From the NCBI GenBank assembly GCA_009617715.1, contig VTFK01000062.1:434001-498000 (forward strand): 64,000 bases of DNA. The letters are read 5' to 3'. The DNA comes from Plectrocnemia conspersa. Its lineage: Eukaryota > Arthropoda > Insecta > Trichoptera > Polycentropodidae. Position numbers and translations under genes: made by a program. Below, piece by piece: positions 59,768 to 64,000 of this stretch; the first letter of the stretch is position 1, and each line of letters starts with the position of its first letter. The notes beneath the pieces are model-generated. The model was given only the letters and a program-made list of their open reading frames with translations, was not told where the DNA came from and did not search any database.

Positions 59768-60125
59768 TTAAAGTGACCAGATTTTGAAAATACCAGAGGA
59801 GGACACTAAGAAAAAAATCTATCTGGGAAATTTTGCTTGAGTAGGATACATTGCTGCGAGAGCTAAAAATAAGGTCATCACAGACATTTTTGTTCAATAA
59901 CCATCTCGTAAATTTTTTTCCGACAAGGATAATGGAGTAAAGATTGCCACAGGAGCTAAATAAATGTTATTTCGGAAATTTTTGTTTAAATAACATTTGC
60001 GAAAAAATTTTGAGGAGAAAAAAATGGTATTTTGGACATTTTTGTTCAAGGAGAATCAAATAAGGACAAAGGAAAACAAAAATTTTGACATTCCTTCTCA
60101 AATGAGGACGTCTGGTTACCTTATT
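59768..60125. mobile_element. MITE with GGTGACCA-type inverted ends (copy 2)
   Basis: The left end TTAAAGTGACCAGATTTTG and the right end, on the other strand AATAAGGTAACCAGACGTCC, match the element at 45668-46037. The interior shares ATACCAGAGGAGGACACTAA and CTCGTAAATTTTTTTCC. It has diverged more than copy 1, and no target duplication remains. Confidence 0.65.
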
Positions 60126-60569
60126 ATAAACCATATAAGTGTTTCGCTGGTCCTTCAACTCGATCAGACGGCCCTGGCGTCTGGAAAAGAAAAGAAATTG
60201 GGTTAACACTTGCAACATGACATGTGTTAACCCAATGCATTACTATGGGATAAATACATCAACATCTATTAAGTAAGCGATGAGACACCATACTGAAATC
60301 CAAATCTGTGAGTTTTTTTTACTGCTTATAATTAAGAGATGTCACTGAATGACATATCTCGATTATATTCATCCAGGATATTCGGAAAATCTAAGAAAAC
60401 CCAATCTATAATAATCAATGAGAACTATAATAATTTAAAATTTACTAATTCCAATCTTCTAGGTACACTAGGGTTCATATAGGATTCAACCCCAAGATTT
60501 TCAGGCATTAGTCACCGATTTAGTCTATCTTGCTGGTATAACAATTATATATAAAAAACAGTAATCTAC

Positions 60570-60900
60570 TATTATAACCTTCTTAATTTTCTGCCAGCAT
60601 TCTTGAAGTTTTTCAGTTCTTCGTCGTTAAAACCAATACTTATTTAACATGAAACAGTTTTCTAGCCATCTCTGTATTTCATCATCATTAAATGTACTAC
60701 CAAGAAGGTCGTGTGAAAGTGAGTAGAAAGGATAAAAATATGTATCTCCCAACTTAACCTCTCAATGATCAATCTCATGAGATAAGTGACGTGCTGAAGA
60801 ATCTTTGACCAACAGCTTCCTCCAGCCGTTAATTGTTTGAAATAAAGCTTGTACGGTTTCTTTCAAGAAGTTACCAGATTTCATACAACACTAAACAGAT
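60570..60900 (-). pseudogene. Degraded coding remnant of unknown origin
   Basis: Reading leftwards on the minus strand one frame gives SGNFLKETVQALFQTINGWR, KLLVKDSSARHLSHEIDH, a stop, then GDTYFYPFYSLSHDLLGSTF and NDDEIQRWLENCFMLN. A +1 shift continues with NDEELKNFKNAGRKLRRL and a stop. The composition is protein-like and both breaks look like decay. I do not recognise the family; a transposase or a retroposed gene are both possible. Confidence 0.35.
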
Positions 60901-63555
60901 CATTGTCATGCAAAGATGAAAATCTTGTTTGAGGCACAACTTCATGTTAGCATCAACATTATTATAAAAAATAAATGGTCAATGAGCGTGCATCAACTAC
61001 TGAGTGTTTTGACTGAGCTTATAAAAGATTCATAAAACAAATTTCTGGACTTTTCCCCCATTGAATTCAAGTTAGTTGTTCTTGTAGATCTCTAAAGGCC
61101 CTTCGCTAAGCACTTCTGAAATCATCTATAAGCTATTCTTTCTTCAATAAAACTTATTGAGCAACGCAATATAATTTCTTATATTTGTTTTCATTTAATT
61201 TAATGTATTTTAATTGACACATCATAGAGCTAAGTATTCGTCGTGAAGATAAGTTGCTTCTCAGGCACATGCAGACTATATCTGAACAATTTTTAAGATT
61301 ATGGAAAGCTTGGAATGGTATAATCCATCCAACTTTAATAAACATTGTTTATATAAGTATACATATATAAAGAATATGAATCATTTGCTAAATTTAAAAC
61401 AAGTAATTATTGAAATAAAATGTATGTACAAATTTCTTAAATGATTTATCTCAGAATATAAATATTATTAAGAAATCAAGCGAATTGAAACAAGTCATAA
61501 AAAAATAAACATTTTATTAAAAGTTTTGTGAAATTTGACAGAACACTATTTACGCATCATAAAAAATTATAAATGAATCTTTTTTAAATTAAATAATTAA
61601 CTGCTAACGATGAACATTTCTTCTTAGCGTTAACTGATCCGCTCAATACGTCCAGTCTTGCCCAATTCTTCCTCACAACAAGCGCTTCTTACGAACACAA
61701 ATGCGTTAGAATTAGCTTAGATTGGCAAAGTCTTTTGTAACATATTTAACATGTACACGCAGCACACCTATAGTCATACTGATGAAAATAAATATAATTA
61801 AAGCGTTAAATAAACTCGGATAAGGGGATAGTGGAAAATTATTACGCACATGAAACGTCAAATATTGAGACTTTTATAAGTAGTTATTTTATACATAGAT
61901 TTTGTTGTTATAAAATTTATTTATTCAAAAATGTTTTTTTTATAAAATAAAATGTGTAATATTTCTCAACTGAAAAAATTGGCATATACTTAAAATTAAC
62001 ACATATAACATTAATCATAACATATACGTACATTTAAAGGATATGAATTGTATATATGTAGTAAGATGTGATTTTTGTAATTTTCTCAATAGTTTAATCA
62101 CTATGCTCCGGGTATTTTATATTCCAATCTGATGAAAGCGCATATCGCAAACGCATCATATTAAATCAACAATAATTATCTTCCACGCTAATAATTAAAT
62201 CTTTAAATATACAAAAAAAAACAAGATAAAAAGAAATTATCGAGATCATAATAAAAACAATTTTATTTCAACATGATTATAATATTTACTGGAAGCATCT
62301 CAATTATACCGCCTAAACGGTACAGTGACTCCAAAAGCAATACGGAACAATTGCATAATTCCAATATATACAAAAAAACCACATTGGTGTAAAAATGATA
62401 TGGACATTTAGCAAATTTGATAAACATCACACATTTAGTTATTTTTTAATATATATATAAATATGATGTAGTTATTAACAATCATAGTATTTACATAATA
62501 CAATTGTCACATACATATAATTTTACATTTATTGTTTTTTATACATAAACATCGAGAGATAAGACAATTTTTTATAAAAACGACTCTCCACCGATTCATA
62601 ATGCATCTTAAATAAAAAAATAACATTTCAAAACGTGAGCTCTTCTCTCTTCTCTCAATCTTGTGCTGTGTTAATTGAGAATATATCTATAAATTATCAT
62701 ATGCGGAATTAAACTTACAATGTCTATTATATTGTTATACGAATGCCTAAATATTATTTGTTTGCATTGAAAAATATAGAAAGGAATAAATATATGTAAA
62801 AATTAAAAAATCTATGTGTACTCAATAATCAATGCACATATTTAACGACAAATATAAGGCTTTCAAAATAAATTAAAAACAGCACGTATGTGAAGGGTAG
62901 TTTGTAATAGTACATTTATGTATTAACATGTTGTATTTAATTTTATCACAAGCAATGTTTCATATACACATTGTATATATTCAACAAACTTTCATATATA
63001 CGTTTGTTAATCTAATGCGTCTCTTACAAAAATATTTGAGATATTCTATCTTAGTTTGGAATAAATCATCATCATAATAAAAGCTCTAAATTTATAAATA
63101 TTAAACTCAAAAATGTTACCTCTAAAGATACAAATAACTCTGAATCATCATCAATAAAGGTTTTTTATAGCAATATATTATAAAGAGACACTGAGCAAAA
63201 GAAAGAATAATTCATAAACAATCGCATCATGTAAAAGCTATTATATAAACAAATAATATTGTAACAATTTATATTGCAGTATTACAAAAGCAACACATTT
63301 ATTTATTCCACTGACAATTGTGTAAAAATATTCACAAATGCACGCACACGCACATACACTCGTGTCCATTGCGTTCAGTTGGAGCGTTCCCTTCGATAAC
63401 ACAAAACTGTTATATCCATAATTTGTTTTACTTAGATAACATCTGTCTAGAATGAATATTAGTAATCTGTAAAAAAAATAGCTTTGTATCACTAAACAGT
63501 TACGAGCAAATAAAGAGGCTTTATGAAAAATTAATATACTCACATATTAAATATA
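60901..63555 (-). other. Intergenic DNA and probable Rac 3'UTR
   Basis: The part next to 63555 should be the Rac 3'UTR, transcribed leftwards; its end cannot be placed among many AATAAA-like words. No other gene was seen. A 100-codon minus-strand frame at 63241-63543 lies in this presumed UTR and has no recognised domain. Confidence 0.4.
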
Positions 63556-64000
63556 TTACAGCAGAGAGCAAATTCTCCGTTTGGGTTTTACTTGCAAAAC
63601 TGGACATAGTACTGCACGAATCGCCTCATCGAACACCGTTTTAAGTCCTTTTTGGGTAAGGGCTGAACATTCTAAGTATTTAACGGAACCAATTTCTTTG
63701 GCCATCGCGAGACCCTAAAAAACAAAAATAATTAATATTAAAACCAGAAAACAAATCAAAATTCATTCAAAACAAACCTGTGGATATGTTACTGGTACTA
63801 ATTTTTTATCCTTAAGCTTTTCAATGGTATCTTTGTCTTCGCGAAGATCGAGCTTCGTACCGACGAGTATAATTGGCGTTGATGGACAATGATGTCTCAC
63901 TTCTGGATACCACTGCAAATTAATTTACAAATTCAATAAGATTATGTTGTAAACAAATTAATAAATTTTACGTACCTTAGCTCGAACGTTTTCAAAAGAT
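63556..64000 (-). CDS. Rac1: Rac GTPase (Rho family), C-terminal three exons, partial
   Basis: This small GTPase drives actin remodelling, lamellipodia, axon guidance and NADPH oxidase/PAK signalling at the plasma membrane. Exons (minus) are 64000-63976 (cut by the window edge), 63912-63778 and 63714-63556. The visible protein runs from SFENVRAK through [20 protein letters not shown], with the G4 motif [15 protein letters not shown], then [20 protein letters not shown] with the G5 motif ECSAL, to [13 protein letters not shown]. The tail is [11 protein letters not shown]: a polybasic stretch and a CAAX box (CSLL) whose final Leu predicts geranylgeranylation. [15 protein letters not shown] and the [10 protein letters not shown] stretch separate Rac from Cdc42 and Rho. 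G1-G3 and the effector loop lie outside the window. The name Rac1 is by closest match; insects may have more than one Rac gene. Confidence 0.95.

Overview
The window reads as nuclear DNA of an insect. Genes are split by short GT-AG introns. One gene encodes the arthropod neuropeptide CCAP. Intergenic DNA is very AT-rich and crowded with short inverted-repeat elements and decayed transposons. I infer Hymenoptera from overall character, but nothing here proves the order. Six protein-coding genes can be supported, and five of them lie on the minus strand.

Left part (1-29 kb). The only protein gene is CCAP, with coding exons at 5073-5719 (minus). A TATA-containing promoter and a small non-coding exon at 13.37-13.50 kb, also minus, are the best candidate for its transcription start, which would leave an intron of about 7.7 kb. 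A GC-rich, non-repetitive block at 6984-7330 lies inside that presumed intron and is a candidate enhancer. A second GC-rich island at 560-1071 (plus) looks like a promoter and first exon of a gene whose remaining exons I cannot see. The rest is repeats: foldback MITEs, two tRNA-derived SINE copies (14.2 and 25.6 kb), a non-LTR retrotransposon fragment (16.7-17.4 kb), a hAT remnant (8.1 kb), tandem-repeat domains, and a composite repeat family that recurs at 3, 16, 26, 55 and 59 kb.

Middle part (29-45 kb). A seven-exon SOCS5/Socs36E-type cytokine-signalling suppressor lies at 29050-34490 (minus). A pogo-like MITE (35.6 kb) and a decayed Tc1/mariner-type transposase (39.8-40.3 kb) follow. The Pol III subunit POLR3E/RPC5 (41010-43046, minus) sits head-to-head with an intronless FUT10/11-type fucosyltransferase (43775-45079, plus).

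Right part (45-64 kb). The fucosyltransferase converges on a 21-exon dihydropyrimidine dehydrogenase gene (45204-53506, minus). This gene is complete except for one apparent missing base in exon 11. Its introns carry at least five different small DNA-transposon copies, including a TTAA-flanked piggyBac-like element nested in another element. After about 10 kb of repeats, the last three exons of a Rac GTPase gene run off the right edge (63556-64000, minus).

The genes do not form a pathway; they look like an ordinary stretch of insect housekeeping and signalling genes. The most useful second looks are the distal CCAP promoter, the DPYD frameshift, the composite repeat family, the SINE family and the GC-rich candidate regulatory blocks.
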